A stretch of 64,000 nt of DNA from Mariprofundus erugo (GTDB lineage: Bacteria; Pseudomonadota; Zetaproteobacteria; Mariprofundales; Mariprofundaceae). Below the pieces are notes generated by a model. That model was given only the letters and a program-made list of their open reading frames with translations. It did no database searches and was not told where the DNA came from. The stretch covers positions 204,847 through 268,846 of the forward strand of contig NZ_VBRY01000004.1 in NCBI RefSeq assembly GCF_005818865.1, written 5' to 3'. The position numbers and the translations under genes were made by a program. This document shows positions 37,603-46,542 of the stretch, one piece after another. How positions within the stretch are numbered: the stretch's first letter is position 1; the number at the start of each line of letters is the position of its first letter.

Positions 37603-39357
37603 TCAGTAACTCTTGCGGAACTCCGTAGAGTGACATGTCGGGCATGGTGGCACACGCCCTGTTTTTTTGAAGTGCAGTTCATGGCCACAGCTGCTACAGG
37701 TCAGCGTTCCGGCACTGGTAATCTCACCCGACCGGCAGGAGAGCGCCTTCTGTGTCCTTGCTGCCACTGAACTCAGCACATTGCCCGTAGCTGCCAACAA
37801 CGTGGAAAGAGAGGCCAGCGCGCCTGCGCCGACGCGTGAGGGATTGAGCTTCTCGCGCGCCTCCTCCCGCATGGATTGGGCAATCTGTGAAAAATCACGC
37901 TCCAGGAAGGTCTTCAGATTCTTGCCCTGCTCCTCGGTAAATGCACCTGCAGCCGTCAGCTGCTGGCGTGCTTTTTCCATCGCAGTGCTGGCAAATTCAC
38001 CCGTCTTCTCGGCGCCTGACTCGAACACTTCCTTAAATTGCTCTGCCAACCGGTCATACTGATCCACCGCCTCATCCAGCACATCAGCCTCCTGCTCCTG
38101 ATGATCCATATGGGCAATCACAGCCTCGCTGAACTCCGAGGTCGACAGACGGGTTGCACCATCCATCAAACGGTGGAAATCATAGGTCACGGTCTTCGCA
38201 GATATGGCCCCATTGATTCCCCTGATCACCAGATCCGCCGCTTCACTCCATCCCATATAACGCAGCATCATCTCACCGGAGAGCGTCATCGATGACGGGT
38301 TGACCATGTTTCTGCCTGCATATTTCGGTGCAGTGCCATGCGTTGCCTCAAAGACAGCATGGCCGGTTGAGTAATTGATATTGGCACCCGGTGCGATACC
38401 GATCCCTCCCACCTGTGCAGCCAGTGCATCGGAAAGGTAGTCGCCATTGAGATTCAACGTCGCGATCACATCAAACTCGGTCGGGCGAGTCAGCACCTGC
38501 TGCAATGCGATATCGGCAATCGCATCCTTGATGACAATGCCATTCGGCAGCCTGCACCATGGTCCGCCATCGATCTCTTCAGCACCAAATTCACGCTTGG
38601 CCAGATCATAGCCCCAGTTACGGAATGCTCCTTCCGTGAACTTCATGATGTTACCCTTGTGTACCAGGGTCACACTCTTGAGATCATGATCAATGGCATA
38701 TTGAATCGCTGCACGTACCAGCCGCTCGGTTCCCTCCCGGGAAACCGGCTTCACGCCAATGCCACTGCTTTCGGGGAAACGGATCTTTGCCACCCCCATC
38801 TCATTCTGCAGAAATTCAATGACCTTTTTAACTTCGGCACTGCCCTCTTTCCACTCGATACCGGCATAAATATCCTCGGTATTCTCACGGAAGATCACCA
38901 TATCGACATCTTCAGGGCGTTTCACCGGACTGGGGACACCGGTAAAATGTTTCACCGGACGCAGACAGACATAGAGATCGAGCACCTGACGAATCGCCAC
39001 ATTCAGCGACCCCATACCACCACCGACCGGTGTCGTCAGAGGCCCTTTAAGGCCGACAAGATAATCGGTGATCGCGTCAAGAGACTCTTTTGGCAGCCAG
39101 GCATCATCACTCTGCCCGTACAGATTCCACGCCTTCTCGCCGGCATAAACCTCCATCCAGGAGATCTTGCGACTGCCGCGATAGGCCTTCTCAACAGCGG
39201 CATCAAGAATGGCCTGTGTTGCTTTCCAGATATCGGGTCCGATACCATCGCCTTCAATAAAGGTGACAATCGGATCATCCGGAACCAGCAGCTTGCCATC
39301 AGCACCCATCGTAATTTTATTACCATGTTCGGGCACACGAATTTTCTCAAAAGCCAT
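37603..39357 (-). CDS. icd: NADP-type isocitrate dehydrogenase with C-terminal zinc-ribbon extension
   Basis: Residues 1-417 are a complete E. coli-type isocitrate dehydrogenase: [23 protein letters not shown]117 in [11 protein letters not shown] (the position of the E. coli phosphorylation site Ser113), [26 protein letters not shown] and [13 protein letters not shown]. coli Icd ends here. This protein continues for 167 residues: a charged helical region ([16 protein letters not shown]) and a zinc ribbon with C554/C557 and C572/C575 ([21 protein letters not shown]). The extension resembles the stand-alone YbeL/DUF1451 family. The dehydrogenase should make 2-oxoglutarate and NADPH; the tail's role is unknown. 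GAGG precedes the ATG. Confidence 0.93.
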   Translation of the reverse strand: MAFEKIRVPEHGNKITMGADGKLLVPDDPIVTFIEGDGIGPDIWKATQAILDAAVEKAYRGSRKISWMEVYAGEKAWNLYGQSDDAWLPKESLDAITDYLVGLKGPLTTPVGGGMGSLNVAIRQVLDLYVCLRPVKHFTGVPSPVKRPEDVDMVIFRENTEDIYAGIEWKEGSAEVKKVIEFLQNEMGVAKIRFPESSGIGVKPVSREGTERLVRAAIQYAIDHDLKSVTLVHKGNIMKFTEGAFRNWGYDLAKREFGAEEIDGGPWCRLPNGIVIKDAIADIALQQVLTRPTEFDVIATLNLNGDYLSDALAAQVGGIGIAPGANINYSTGHAVFEATHGTAPKYAGRNMVNPSSMTLSGEMMLRYMGWSEAADLVIRGINGAISAKTVTYDFHRLMDGATRLSTSEFSEAVIAHMDHQEQEADVLDEAVDQYDRLAEQFKEVFESGAEKTGEFASTAMEKARQQLTAAGAFTEEQGKNLKTFLERDFSQIAQSMREEAREKLNPSRVGAGALASLSTLLAATGNVLSSVAARTQKALSCRSGEITSAGTLTCSSCGHELHFKKTGRVPPCPTCHSTEFRKSY

Positions 39358-39396
39358 ATCTTCAACCTCGCTTGCCCTGACTCCCGGGAGTCAGCA

Positions 39397-39678
39397 CTAT
39401 TTGTTTAATTGTTGTTTGATACGAGCTGCTTCCTGCGCATTGCGACGCGCTTCCAGCGCCTTGTTACGCGCCCTGTCATATTGTTCTGCGCGCATCGCCT
39501 GCGCGGCCTCTTCCAAAGCCTGCTCTGCGCTCTGCAGATAGCGATCCGCCTTTTGAGGGTCACCGGGCAACTGCTGTGCAGTCCTGATGGCAGAACGCGC
39601 ATCGGACATTTCCTGTGCGGGCGGCTGCATTGCACAAGCGCCAAGCAGCAGCAACGTAAGCAACAGACTGAATTTCAT
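39397..39678 (-). CDS. DUF4398-like small lipoprotein
   Basis: This 93-residue protein has a lipoprotein signal peptide, MKFSLLLTLLLLGAC, with the lipid-bearing Cys at 15. The rest is a helical hairpin rich in Ala, Arg, Gln and Glu, including ARSAIRTAQQ and YDRARNKALEARRNAQEA, as in DUF4398 proteins. It should be anchored in the envelope. Two ATGs four and three codons upstream are possible starts; none has an ideal ribosome-binding site. The frame extends further but lacks support. It begins about 250 bases from a divergent receiver gene and ends 39 bases before icd. Function unknown. Confidence 0.78.
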   Translation of the reverse strand: MKFSLLLTLLLLGACAMQPPAQEMSDARSAIRTAQQLPGDPQKADRYLQSAEQALEEAAQAMRAEQYDRARNKALEARRNAQEAARIKQQLNK

Positions 39679-39929
39679 GCCTTGCATCATCCCGTGAAAG
39701 CTTGCCGTTGTCAATCTCTCTCTCATCACATCAACCATCAATTTCATCAATCTTTTCGGCATCAAAGCCTCTGAAACACGCCCTGCCCTCCGGGCATGCG
39801 AGCACCACACACACTCATTTATCGCACAGCGGTCCGGACACTGTTCCCCGAAGTCGAATCATCGATTATGATAGGCGGCTTACGCTCGGGCTTACACAGA
39901 AATGTGACCATAACATAGCGGAGGATTGC

Positions 39930-40310
39930 ATGGCAAAAGTACTACTTGTTGACGATGATGACCTGCTGCGCTGCATCCTGACCGAGGTCATGATCAGCCA
40001 GGGATATGAAGTCATCGAAGCTGCCGATGGCAGACCCGTTGCTGACATGATCATCCGCGAAGAGCCCGATATCCTCATTACCGATCTGATCATGCCCGAG
40101 CAGGAGGGACTGAAGACGATTCAACAGGCACGCGCCCTCCGCCCGCAACTGCCGATCATTGCCATTTCGGGCGGAGGCAGAACGGTCAGCACCGACTTTC
40201 TGCAGGTCGCGCTCATCATGGGAGTCAATGCAACACTCACCAAGCCTTTCGACCACAATCAACTTGTAGCACTGGTTGATCAGTTCACCGGCAAGGCAAA
40301 AGCCGCATAA
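39930..40310 (+). CDS. Single-domain response regulator
   Basis: This 126-residue receiver starts MAKVLLVDDDDLLRC. The phospho-acceptor is D52 in LITDLIMPEQEG and the conserved Lys is in LTKPFDHNQL. The ATG has GGAGG seven bases upstream, and the 76 codons open before it have no such signal. No kinase is adjacent, so it is an orphan that may be served by one of the hybrid kinases in the window (inference). It ends before an intrinsic terminator. A ISGGGRTVSTDF segment between the fourth strand and the Lys is longer than in CheY. Confidence 0.9.
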   Translation: MAKVLLVDDDDLLRCILTEVMISQGYEVIEAADGRPVADMIIREEPDILITDLIMPEQEGLKTIQQARALRPQLPIIAISGGGRTVSTDFLQVALIMGVNATLTKPFDHNQLVALVDQFTGKAKAA

Positions 40311-40386
40311 GCCACGCAGAAAATCGGGGCGGCTCAATTCACTGACAATACAAACAGCCGGACCAGTTCAAAGCATCCGAAAAGCA

Positions 40387-40420
40387 AAACGCCCGACTGT
40401 CACAGCCGGGCGTTTTTTTA
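40387..40420 (+). terminator. Intrinsic terminator after the orphan receiver gene
   Basis: AAAACGCCCG (40387-40396) pairs with CGGGCGTTTT (40408-40417); CTGT and ACAG pair within the loop. A run of seven T's follows. Confidence 0.92.
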
Positions 40421-40428
40421 TTTTCCAG

Positions 40429-40470
40429 GGAGATGCTGATTTGTTGCCTTCCCGGCAAGCATCAGCGATT
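40429..40470 (-). repeat. Five-hairpin repeat, end fragment
   Basis: GGGAGATGCTGATTTGTTGCC with GGCAAGCATCAG is a diverged, inverted copy of the right end and H5. It lies between the terminator and the end of aspS. Confidence 0.6.
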
Positions 40471-40477
40471 CCTTCAC

Positions 40478-42262
40478 TCAGCTCTCCTGAAGCACCCTGC
40501 GCTTACGCAGCCCCAGCTCCTGCCACTGTGCATCAGAAACCTCGCTCGGTGCATTGGACATCGGATCTGCAGCCTTCTGGGTCTTTGGAAAGGCAATGAC
40601 ATCACGGATGGAATCAACGCCGGCCATCAGAGACAACACACGATCCAGACCGAATGCCAGACCACCATGCGGTGGTGCACCATACTTCAGAGCCTTGATC
40701 AGGAAGCCGAACTTGTTCTCCGCCTCCTCATCGGTGATGCCAAGCGTTCTGAATACGCGCTGCTGCACCTCGGGATTATGGATACGAATGGAACCACCAC
40801 CAATTTCCGTACCATTCCATACCAGATCATAAGCCTGTGAACGCATATTGAGCGGATCGGTCTCAAGCTTGTCGAGATCCTCGGCATACGGAGAGGTAAA
40901 TGGATGATGCAATGCCTCCGGACGCTTCTCATCAGGATTCCATGCAAACATCGGGAAGTCGACCACCCATACAAAGCGGTGATCACCCTCTGCTACCAGC
41001 CCCATATCATGGCCGACCTTGACGCGCAGGTTACCCAGCGCATCGTTGACGATCTTGGTTTCGCCGGCACCGAAGAAGAGCAGATCTCCATTTTCCGCAC
41101 CACTGATCTGCAACAACTCGGCCAGCACATCCTCCGGCAGGAACTTCACAATCGGGGACTGCAGGCCACCGGCCAGATCGGAAAGGTCATTCACCTTGAT
41201 CCATGCCAGACCTTTAGCGCCATAGATCGAAACAAATTTGGTGTAGTCATCAATCTGCTTGCGAGAAAGTGCGCCACCAGCCGGCACACGCATCACCTTC
41301 ACCAGCCCGCCGTTATCGGCCGGCTCACGGAATACCTTGAACTCCACCCGCTTCATCAGCGCGGTAATATCCACATGCTCGAGACCGAAGCGGATGTCAG
41401 GGCGATCCACACCATATTTATCCATCGCTTCTGCATAGGTGATGCGCGGGAAGGTTTCCGGCAGATGGATGCCGACACCGGCATCAAACATCGAGCGCAA
41501 CAGCCCTTCGGCGACTGCCATCACATCATCCTGACTGACGAAGGAGAGCTCGATATCGACCTGGGTAAACTCAGGCTGACGATCGGCGCGCAGATCCTCA
41601 TCACGGAAGCAGCGGGCAATCTGGTAATAGCGGTCCATACCGGCGACCATCAACAGCTGCTTGAAAATCTGCGGGCTCTGCGGCAAGGCAAAGAAAGAAC
41701 CGGGATAGACACGGGAAGGCACCAGATAATCACGTGCACCTTCAGGGGTCGACTTGTTCAGAATGGGCGTCTCGATCTCAAGAAAGTTCTGGCTGTCGAG
41801 AAAGTTGCGTGCTGCATGGGTCACACGATGGCGAAGCGCCATAAATCCCTGCATTTTCGGGCGGCGGAGATCAAGATAACGATACTCAAGTCTTGCCTGC
41901 TCACCTGTATCACAGCTGTCATCGATCATAAACGGCGGGGTTTCGGAGCGGTTCAGCACGACAATCGCCGAGGCCTTGATTTCGATGGAGCCGGTTGCAA
42001 GCTTTGAGTTCACGGTCTCTTCGGAACGGGCAATCACCTGCCCTACCACCTCAATCACATCCTGCTGACGCAGACTATGGGCCAGCTGATGTACGGCAGG
42101 ATCATCCGGATGCACCACAATCTGCACCAGCCCTGTGCGATCACGCACATCGATAAACACAACGCCGCCGTGATCACGGTTGGTTTGTGCCCACCCGTTC
42201 AGACGTACCGTCTGTCCGATATGATGAACCCTGAAATCACCGCAATGTGTGCGTGGTAGCAT
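40478..42262 (-). CDS. aspS: Aspartyl-tRNA synthetase
   Basis: This class II synthetase of 594 residues has the length of bacterial AspRS. An N-terminal OB-fold anticodon-binding domain (about 1-110; VRLNGWAQTNRDHGG) is followed by the catalytic core with motif 2 (CFRDEDLRADRQPEFTQ), a GAD insertion domain (about 290-420) and motif 3 in GLAFGLDRVLSLMAG. Whether it also charges tRNA-Asn depends on gatCAB and asnS, which are not in the window. It is divergent from rpmB with about 260 bases between them. No terminator is seen after it on the minus strand before the receiver gene's terminator. Confidence 0.97.
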   Translation of the reverse strand: MLPRTHCGDFRVHHIGQTVRLNGWAQTNRDHGGVVFIDVRDRTGLVQIVVHPDDPAVHQLAHSLRQQDVIEVVGQVIARSEETVNSKLATGSIEIKASAIVVLNRSETPPFMIDDSCDTGEQARLEYRYLDLRRPKMQGFMALRHRVTHAARNFLDSQNFLEIETPILNKSTPEGARDYLVPSRVYPGSFFALPQSPQIFKQLLMVAGMDRYYQIARCFRDEDLRADRQPEFTQVDIELSFVSQDDVMAVAEGLLRSMFDAGVGIHLPETFPRITYAEAMDKYGVDRPDIRFGLEHVDITALMKRVEFKVFREPADNGGLVKVMRVPAGGALSRKQIDDYTKFVSIYGAKGLAWIKVNDLSDLAGGLQSPIVKFLPEDVLAELLQISGAENGDLLFFGAGETKIVNDALGNLRVKVGHDMGLVAEGDHRFVWVVDFPMFAWNPDEKRPEALHHPFTSPYAEDLDKLETDPLNMRSQAYDLVWNGTEIGGGSIRIHNPEVQQRVFRTLGITDEEAENKFGFLIKALKYGAPPHGGLAFGLDRVLSLMAGVDSIRDVIAFPKTQKAADPMSNAPSEVSDAQWQELGLRKRRVLQES

Positions 42263-42522
42263 GTTGTCTGCCTCCGAGATGAATATAATAAATATAAAAC
42301 GTAAAAGGTCGCGCAGACTAGCGTCGGCTGACTACTCAGGCAAAGGAATGAATCAGCCCCGTGCAACCAGCTGCGGCAACCCCCATGATCAGGCCACCAC
42401 ATGCCGGTTATTGCAGACAAATCGCAGCCATCTTTTCACACCCGCTGCACCACCCGATATTTCCGCTTGTATGCCGGCATCGATTAACCTAAAGTGCGGC
42501 GCGTTTTTACGGAGGATTAGTC

Positions 42523-42714
42523 ATGGCTAAACGTTGCGAAGTATGTGGAAAAGGCCCGATGAGCGGCAATAATATCAGTCACGCACACAACACGACCAAG
42601 CGTCGCTTCCTGCCCAACCTGCAGCAGGTCCGCGCTGTCGTTGATGGCCAGGCTCGCAAGGTCAAGGTTTGCTCCAGCTGCCTGCGTTCCGGCAAGATTC
42701 AGAAAGCCGCCTGA
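42523..42714 (+). CDS. rpmB: 50S ribosomal protein L28
   Basis: This 63-residue protein starts [20 protein letters not shown] and has [13 protein letters not shown], both typical of L28. It has two Cys pairs (C5/C8 and CSSC near 51-54), so it is the zinc-binding C+ form. GGAGG lies upstream of the ATG. In many bacteria rpmG (L33) follows; here a terminator follows at once, so rpmG must be elsewhere. Confidence 0.96.
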   Translation: MAKRCEVCGKGPMSGNNISHAHNTTKRRFLPNLQQVRAVVDGQARKVKVCSSCLRSGKIQKAA

Positions 42715-42731
42715 TTCACACACCCAACCAT

Positions 42732-42770
42732 AAAAGGCCTTTGTCCTGCATGGACAAGGGCCTTTTTTAT
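42732..42770 (+). terminator. Intrinsic terminator of rpmB
   Basis: AAAAGGCCTTTGTCC (42732-42746) pairs with GGACAAGGGCCTTTT (42752-42766) over a five-base loop, with one mismatch, followed by T's. Confidence 0.93.
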
Positions 42771-42788
42771 TATGATCCAATCTCATAT

Positions 42789-42816
42789 CCTGCCTTTTCA
42801 GGCGGGCTCTTTTTTT
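42789..42816 (+). terminator. Possible second terminator after rpmB
   Basis: CCTGCC (42789-42794) pairs with GGCGGG (42801-42806, one wobble), followed by CTCTTTTTTT. It lies 20 bases after the first terminator. Confidence 0.55.
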
Positions 42817-42926
42817 ATTGTCCCGTCAGATACATGATGACGGCCACTATTCATGGTCACCACCCCATTTCAGCGAGCCATCAGCGCATAACATGAGGCT
42901 CATCGCACATGTGCGGGAAATATGGC

Positions 42927-43083
42927 TAAGGAAGCACTGATCAATTCAGTGCTTTCCTGGCGGGCCATGGATGGCCTGCCAAATCAGACACGTAAGTGTT
43001 TGATTTGTAAGCAAAGGAAAAATCGCGTTTTTGCCTTTGCGGACTGATTTTTGCCAGGAAGGCAATAAATCAGCATCTCCCTA
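42927..43083 (+). repeat. Five-hairpin dispersed repeat, full copy 2
   Basis: This copy has the same length (157 bp) and hairpin order as copy 1 at 10937. Relative to that copy, H1 changes GCGC/GCGC to GCAC/GTGC, H2 changes an A-T pair to G-C, and H4 changes GTAAAGA/TCTTTAC to GCAAAGG/CCTTTGC. All keep pairing. H5 and both ends are nearly identical. Confidence 0.92.
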
Positions 43084-43212
43084 AAGAAAACTTCTGATTC
43101 CCTGTCGTTTTAAAGGCAAAGAATAGGACAAAGGAAAGCCGCCCCCGATATGTTTGCCCTGCGGATTCCTTCATACGAACCATTCGCTACAGCCACTGCA
43201 TCCGCAACCTGT

Positions 43213-43305
43213 TTAAGAAAGCACTGATTAATCCGGCCGGATTGGACGGCTTTGCCTTTACGGACTGATTTTTGCCAGGAGGGCAATAAATCAGCACCTC
43301 CTTAA
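43213..43305 (+). repeat. Five-hairpin repeat, internally deleted copy 3
   Basis: It begins TTAAGAAAGCACTGATTAAT and ends AATCAGCACCTCCTTAA. H2, H3 and the left arm of H4 are missing; H5 is intact. Its final TTAA (43302-43305) is also the first TTAA of the next copy. Confidence 0.85.
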
Positions 43306-43528
43306 GGAAGCGCTGATTAATTAGGCGCTTCCGAGCGAGCCATGGACGGCTCGCCAAATCAGACGCGTAAGTGTCTGATTTGTAAGCAAAGACAAAATGA
43401 CTCGGGCATCATGCCCTCGCCCTGCGGGCGGCCTTTGGCCGTCCAATCGGCTTCCTGCCTCTTTGTCACGCTTTTGTCTTTGCGAACTGATTTTTTGCCA
43501 GGAGGGCAATAAATCAGCATCTCCTTAA
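43302..43528 (+). repeat. Five-hairpin repeat, copy 4 with insertion in the H4 loop
   Basis: It is flanked by TTAA on both sides. H1, H2, H3 and H5 match copy 1 closely. In H4 the arms GCAAAGACAAAA and TTTTGTCTTTGC are perfect, but the loop has grown from 6 to about 76 bases. The insert includes the 57-base module (43415-43471) found alone and inverted at 31810-31866. Confidence 0.9.
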
Positions 43529-43542
43529 GGAGATGCTTTTTT
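43516..43542 (+). terminator. Terminator formed at the end of repeat copy 4
   Basis: AGCATCTCC (43516-43524) pairs with GGAGATGCT (43529-43537) over the loop TTAA, and six T's follow. The right arm is an inverted fragment of the repeat end, so two repeat ends meeting head to head at TTAA made a terminator. Confidence 0.75.
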
Positions 43543-43577
43543 GACCGGCACTGGTTCCCGACTGCCGCGATGAACCT

Positions 43578-43609
43578 AAAAAAAAAGGGAGCATACAGCC
43601 CCCTCTTTT
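43578..43609 (-). terminator. Terminator of the ridA operon
   Basis: On the minus strand GGGGGC pairs with GCTCCC (one wobble) over a five-base loop and is followed by nine T's, 22 bases after the ridA stop. Confidence 0.85.
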
Positions 43610-43630
43610 CAGTCAGTACTCATGCCACAC

Positions 43631-44014
43631 TCAAACAGCGGCAATCAAATCCATTTCAATGCGCGCACCAAGCGGCAATGCTGCAACCGCAACCGTTGCC
43701 CGTGCCGGCCGATGCTCACCCAGCCAGGCCGCATAGATCCCGTTCACCAACGGAAAGTCGCCCATATCCGTCAAAAAGATATTCACCTTCAGAATATCAG
43801 AGAGTGAAACGCCCGCCTCATTCAGTACAGCCGTCAGATTACGCGTCACCTGTTGCGCCTGTGCCTCGACATCATCCGCCACCAGCTTACCGGTAGCCGG
43901 ATCCAGTCCAATCTGCCCGGATGCATAAAGCACACCACCATGCACCACTGCCTGGCTATATGGCCCTACCGCCCTTGGCGCATCGGCCGCATCAATCATT
44001 GTCAAACCACTCAT
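43631..44014 (-). CDS. ridA: Reactive intermediate deaminase (RidA family)
   Basis: RidA hydrolyses 2-aminoacrylate and related enamine/imine intermediates released by PLP enzymes such as threonine dehydratase, protecting PLP enzymes from damage. The 127-residue protein has PRAVGPYSQAV, LYASGQIGLDP, the carboxylate-binding Arg in RPARATVAV, and LPLGARIEMDLIA at the C-terminus. It starts by a four-base ATGA overlap with spoT, a common gene order in proteobacteria. It ends the operon ferredoxin-gmk-rpoZ-spoT-ridA. Confidence 0.95.
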   Translation of the reverse strand: MSGLTMIDAADAPRAVGPYSQAVVHGGVLYASGQIGLDPATGKLVADDVEAQAQQVTRNLTAVLNEAGVSLSDILKVNIFLTDMGDFPLVNGIYAAWLGEHRPARATVAVAALPLGARIEMDLIAAV

Positions 44015-46146
44015 TCAACCTCTCCCTCATCACCTGAAGATTTCCTGCTAAACAAATTGCGCAGCGTCGCACCAAACGGGCGACCTGCCGGCTTACCACT
44101 TAGACCAACCTGATTTCTGCGCACCACGATACTGACACCATCCACCGACTTGATCGCACGCATCACACGAGCCAGATGCTTGCGATCCTCAACCTCGACA
44201 AGAAACAGCAACTCGGTCATGGAACCGCCACGCTGCGTCAGCCTCAAATCCTCAATACTGGAGCCTGCCTCGGCAATATTGCGGGTTACATTCGCCAGCA
44301 TGCCGCGCATATTGCGCGAGTGCACCTCAATGCCCGTCCGGAACAACTCACCTTCCTGCGCCTGCCACTGTACCTCAAGAATATCGCGACCATCATCCTT
44401 AGCCAGCACAGGGCACTTACGGTGATGCAACACCATGCCCTCACCGATCACCAGCTGTCCCAGCACCGGATCCCCCGGAATCGGATGACAACAGTCGGCC
44501 GCGTGCATCATGGAGCGACCCATCCCCTTCAGCTTGAGCGGCATGAAGCGATCCTGATCCGCCGCCTCAAGCAAACTGTGAATGGCAATCTCGCCACGAC
44601 CCAGACGCGCCTTCAAATCCGCCTGATCCACACAGGCCAGCTTCTCAAGCACGGCTTTACCGACATCTTTCTTGCCGATCGCCTCGCGCAGAATCTTTTC
44701 GCCCATGCGAAGACTTGCTTCCCGCTCCTGACGACGGAACCACTGCCTGATCACCTGACGTGCACGCGGAGTTTTAACATACTGCAACCACTGACGACTC
44801 GGTGACTGATCAGGACTGGTCATAATCTCGATCTGGTCACCGTTATGCAGACGGGTGGAAAAATCAGCCACCTCGCCATTAATACGTACGCCCACACAGT
44901 GATGGCCGACATCGGTATGCACGGCATAGGCAAAGTCGAGCGGCCTTGCCCCGCGTGGCAAGGCGAAGATATCGCCATCACGACTGAAGACGTAAACCTC
45001 CTGCACAAACAGGTCCAGACGTACATTTTCGAGAAACTCGCCGGGGTTATCGGTCTCCTGAATCAGTTCGGTGAGCTGACGCAACCACTTGAAACTCTCC
45101 TGGCCGGCCGTCTCACCTTCCTTGTAAGCCCAGTGCGCCGCCACACCATCCTCGGCGTAGCTGTGCATGGCATCGGTGCGAATCTGAATCTCGATACGAA
45201 AATTCTCCGGCCCGATCACAGCCGTATGCAGAGACTGATAGCCATTGGGCTTGGGCAGAGCGATATAATCCTTGAAGCGACCGGGAACAGGCCGATAGAG
45301 ACTATGCACAACACCCAGCGCCTGATAGCAGGTGGACATATCATCCACAATCACCCGGAAAGCGACCAGATCATAGATCTCGTCAAAGTTCACATGTTTG
45401 CGCTGCATCTTCTCGTAAATACTGTAGAGATGCTTCATGCGACCGTGCACACGGGCATTTAGCCCCTTGCGCTGCAACGCCTCCTGAATCAGCGCCTCCA
45501 GCCGTTCGCGGGTCTGATTCAATATCTCAAGACGATCCTGCATCTTGTCGAGCAGTGCATGATAGGCCTCTGTTTCAAGATGAGAGAAGACCAGATCTTC
45601 CATCTCCTGCTTGATCCAGTGAATACCCAGCCGGTGCGCAAGCGGAGCATAGATTTGCAGCGTCTCTTCACCAATGCGACGCCGCTTCTCGACAGGCACA
45701 AACCCCAGGGTGCGCATGTTATGCAAACGATCAGCCAGCTTGATAATCAGCACGCGTAAATCCCTAGCGGTTGCCAGAATCATTTTACGAAAGTTTTCGG
45801 CCTGCTTCTGCTCGGATGAATTAAAGTGAATCTGACCGATTTTGGTCACACCATCCACCAGGTTCGCTACACCGGCACCAAAGTTCTGCTCAATATCCGC
45901 CAGGGTTACACTGGTATCCTCAACGGTATCATGCAGCAGCCCGGTAATCACAGAAGCCTCATCCATACCAAGGCTGGCAAGGATACCGGCTACAGCGAGT
46001 GGATGACTGATATAGGGCTCTCCCGAACTCCTGACCTGACCTGCATGAGCATGCGCCGCAAACACATATGCGCGGTTGATCAGGTCAAGATTGGCCCGGG
46101 GCGCGTACGAAGCAACGCGCTCGGTAATTTCAAAAATGCGACTCAC
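44011..46146 (-). CDS. spoT: Bifunctional (p)ppGpp synthetase/hydrolase
   Basis: This 711-residue RelA/SpoT protein makes and degrades the stringent-response alarmone. The hydrolase domain is intact (SHPLAVAGIL and LLHDTVEDT carry the HD metal ligands, about 45-80). The synthetase domain has LPKPNGYQSLHTAV (about 300). TGS (about 385-445, VFSRDGDIFALPRGA) and a C-terminal ACT domain (NMRGMLANVTRNI) follow. With both activities visible it should be the long bifunctional Rel/SpoT enzyme. No separate relA is in the window. It lies 49 bases after rpoZ and overlaps ridA. Confidence 0.95.
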   Translation of the reverse strand: MSRIFEITERVASYAPRANLDLINRAYVFAAHAHAGQVRSSGEPYISHPLAVAGILASLGMDEASVITGLLHDTVEDTSVTLADIEQNFGAGVANLVDGVTKIGQIHFNSSEQKQAENFRKMILATARDLRVLIIKLADRLHNMRTLGFVPVEKRRRIGEETLQIYAPLAHRLGIHWIKQEMEDLVFSHLETEAYHALLDKMQDRLEILNQTRERLEALIQEALQRKGLNARVHGRMKHLYSIYEKMQRKHVNFDEIYDLVAFRVIVDDMSTCYQALGVVHSLYRPVPGRFKDYIALPKPNGYQSLHTAVIGPENFRIEIQIRTDAMHSYAEDGVAAHWAYKEGETAGQESFKWLRQLTELIQETDNPGEFLENVRLDLFVQEVYVFSRDGDIFALPRGARPLDFAYAVHTDVGHHCVGVRINGEVADFSTRLHNGDQIEIMTSPDQSPSRQWLQYVKTPRARQVIRQWFRRQEREASLRMGEKILREAIGKKDVGKAVLEKLACVDQADLKARLGRGEIAIHSLLEAADQDRFMPLKLKGMGRSMMHAADCCHPIPGDPVLGQLVIGEGMVLHHRKCPVLAKDDGRDILEVQWQAQEGELFRTGIEVHSRNMRGMLANVTRNIAEAGSSIEDLRLTQRGGSMTELLFLVEVEDRKHLARVMRAIKSVDGVSIVVRRNQVGLSGKPAGRPFGATLRNLFSRKSSGDEGEVE

Positions 46147-46195
46147 AATTCAGCGGTCGTTGCCGTTACGCAAAAAATGCAAGTCGCAAAAATAA

Positions 46196-46456
46196 TCAGG
46201 CCGCCCGATTCCCCGCATCATCGCTGAAGCTTGAAACGCGACGACGCTGCTGGTCATCCTGCTCAAAAAGCATGTCCCATGAGACAAAACCATCACCCAT
46301 TTCACGCAGAGCGTGCACGGCCGGCTTGTCGCCTTCGGTCTCAATCAGACCAGGCATACCGTTCTGAATCTGGCGGGCACGCCTTGCTGCCAGCAACACC
46401 ATCTCAAAACGATTTGGATAATAACGAATACAATCTTCTACTGTTACGCGAGCCAT
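46196..46456 (-). CDS. rpoZ: RNA polymerase omega subunit
   Basis: The 86-residue omega subunit helps assemble and stabilise RNA polymerase and in many proteobacteria is part of a ppGpp site. It starts MARVTVEDCIRYYPNRFEMV and has LLAARRARQI, the conserved core. GGAGGT lies seven bases before the ATG at 46456; the frame open for 19 codons upstream is rejected. Its place directly before spoT fits the common gmk-rpoZ-spoT order. Confidence 0.95.
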   Translation of the reverse strand: MARVTVEDCIRYYPNRFEMVLLAARRARQIQNGMPGLIETEGDKPAVHALREMGDGFVSWDMLFEQDDQQRRRVSSFSDDAGNRAA

Positions 46457-46542
46457 CTGGCTTACCTCCGGTAAAACTGTGCTTGAAGCTAGGAATAAAG
46501 GAAAAAAATGCAACCACGCATCATGATATCACGCGGACAGAA

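Larger units (their letters stand above)
42817..43577. other. Repeat-rich gene-free region
   Basis: About 760 bases between the rpmB and ridA terminators. It holds three copies of the five-hairpin repeat, two of them abutting. The remaining unique parts (about 42817-42926 and 43084-43212) show no gene or structure I can name. Confidence 0.75.

Noticed and set aside
40904..42007. 367-codon plus-strand open frame inside aspS
   Set aside because: It is wholly antisense to a clear aspartyl-tRNA synthetase, has no ribosome-binding site, and its translation has no protein-like pattern. It is a codon-bias shadow.
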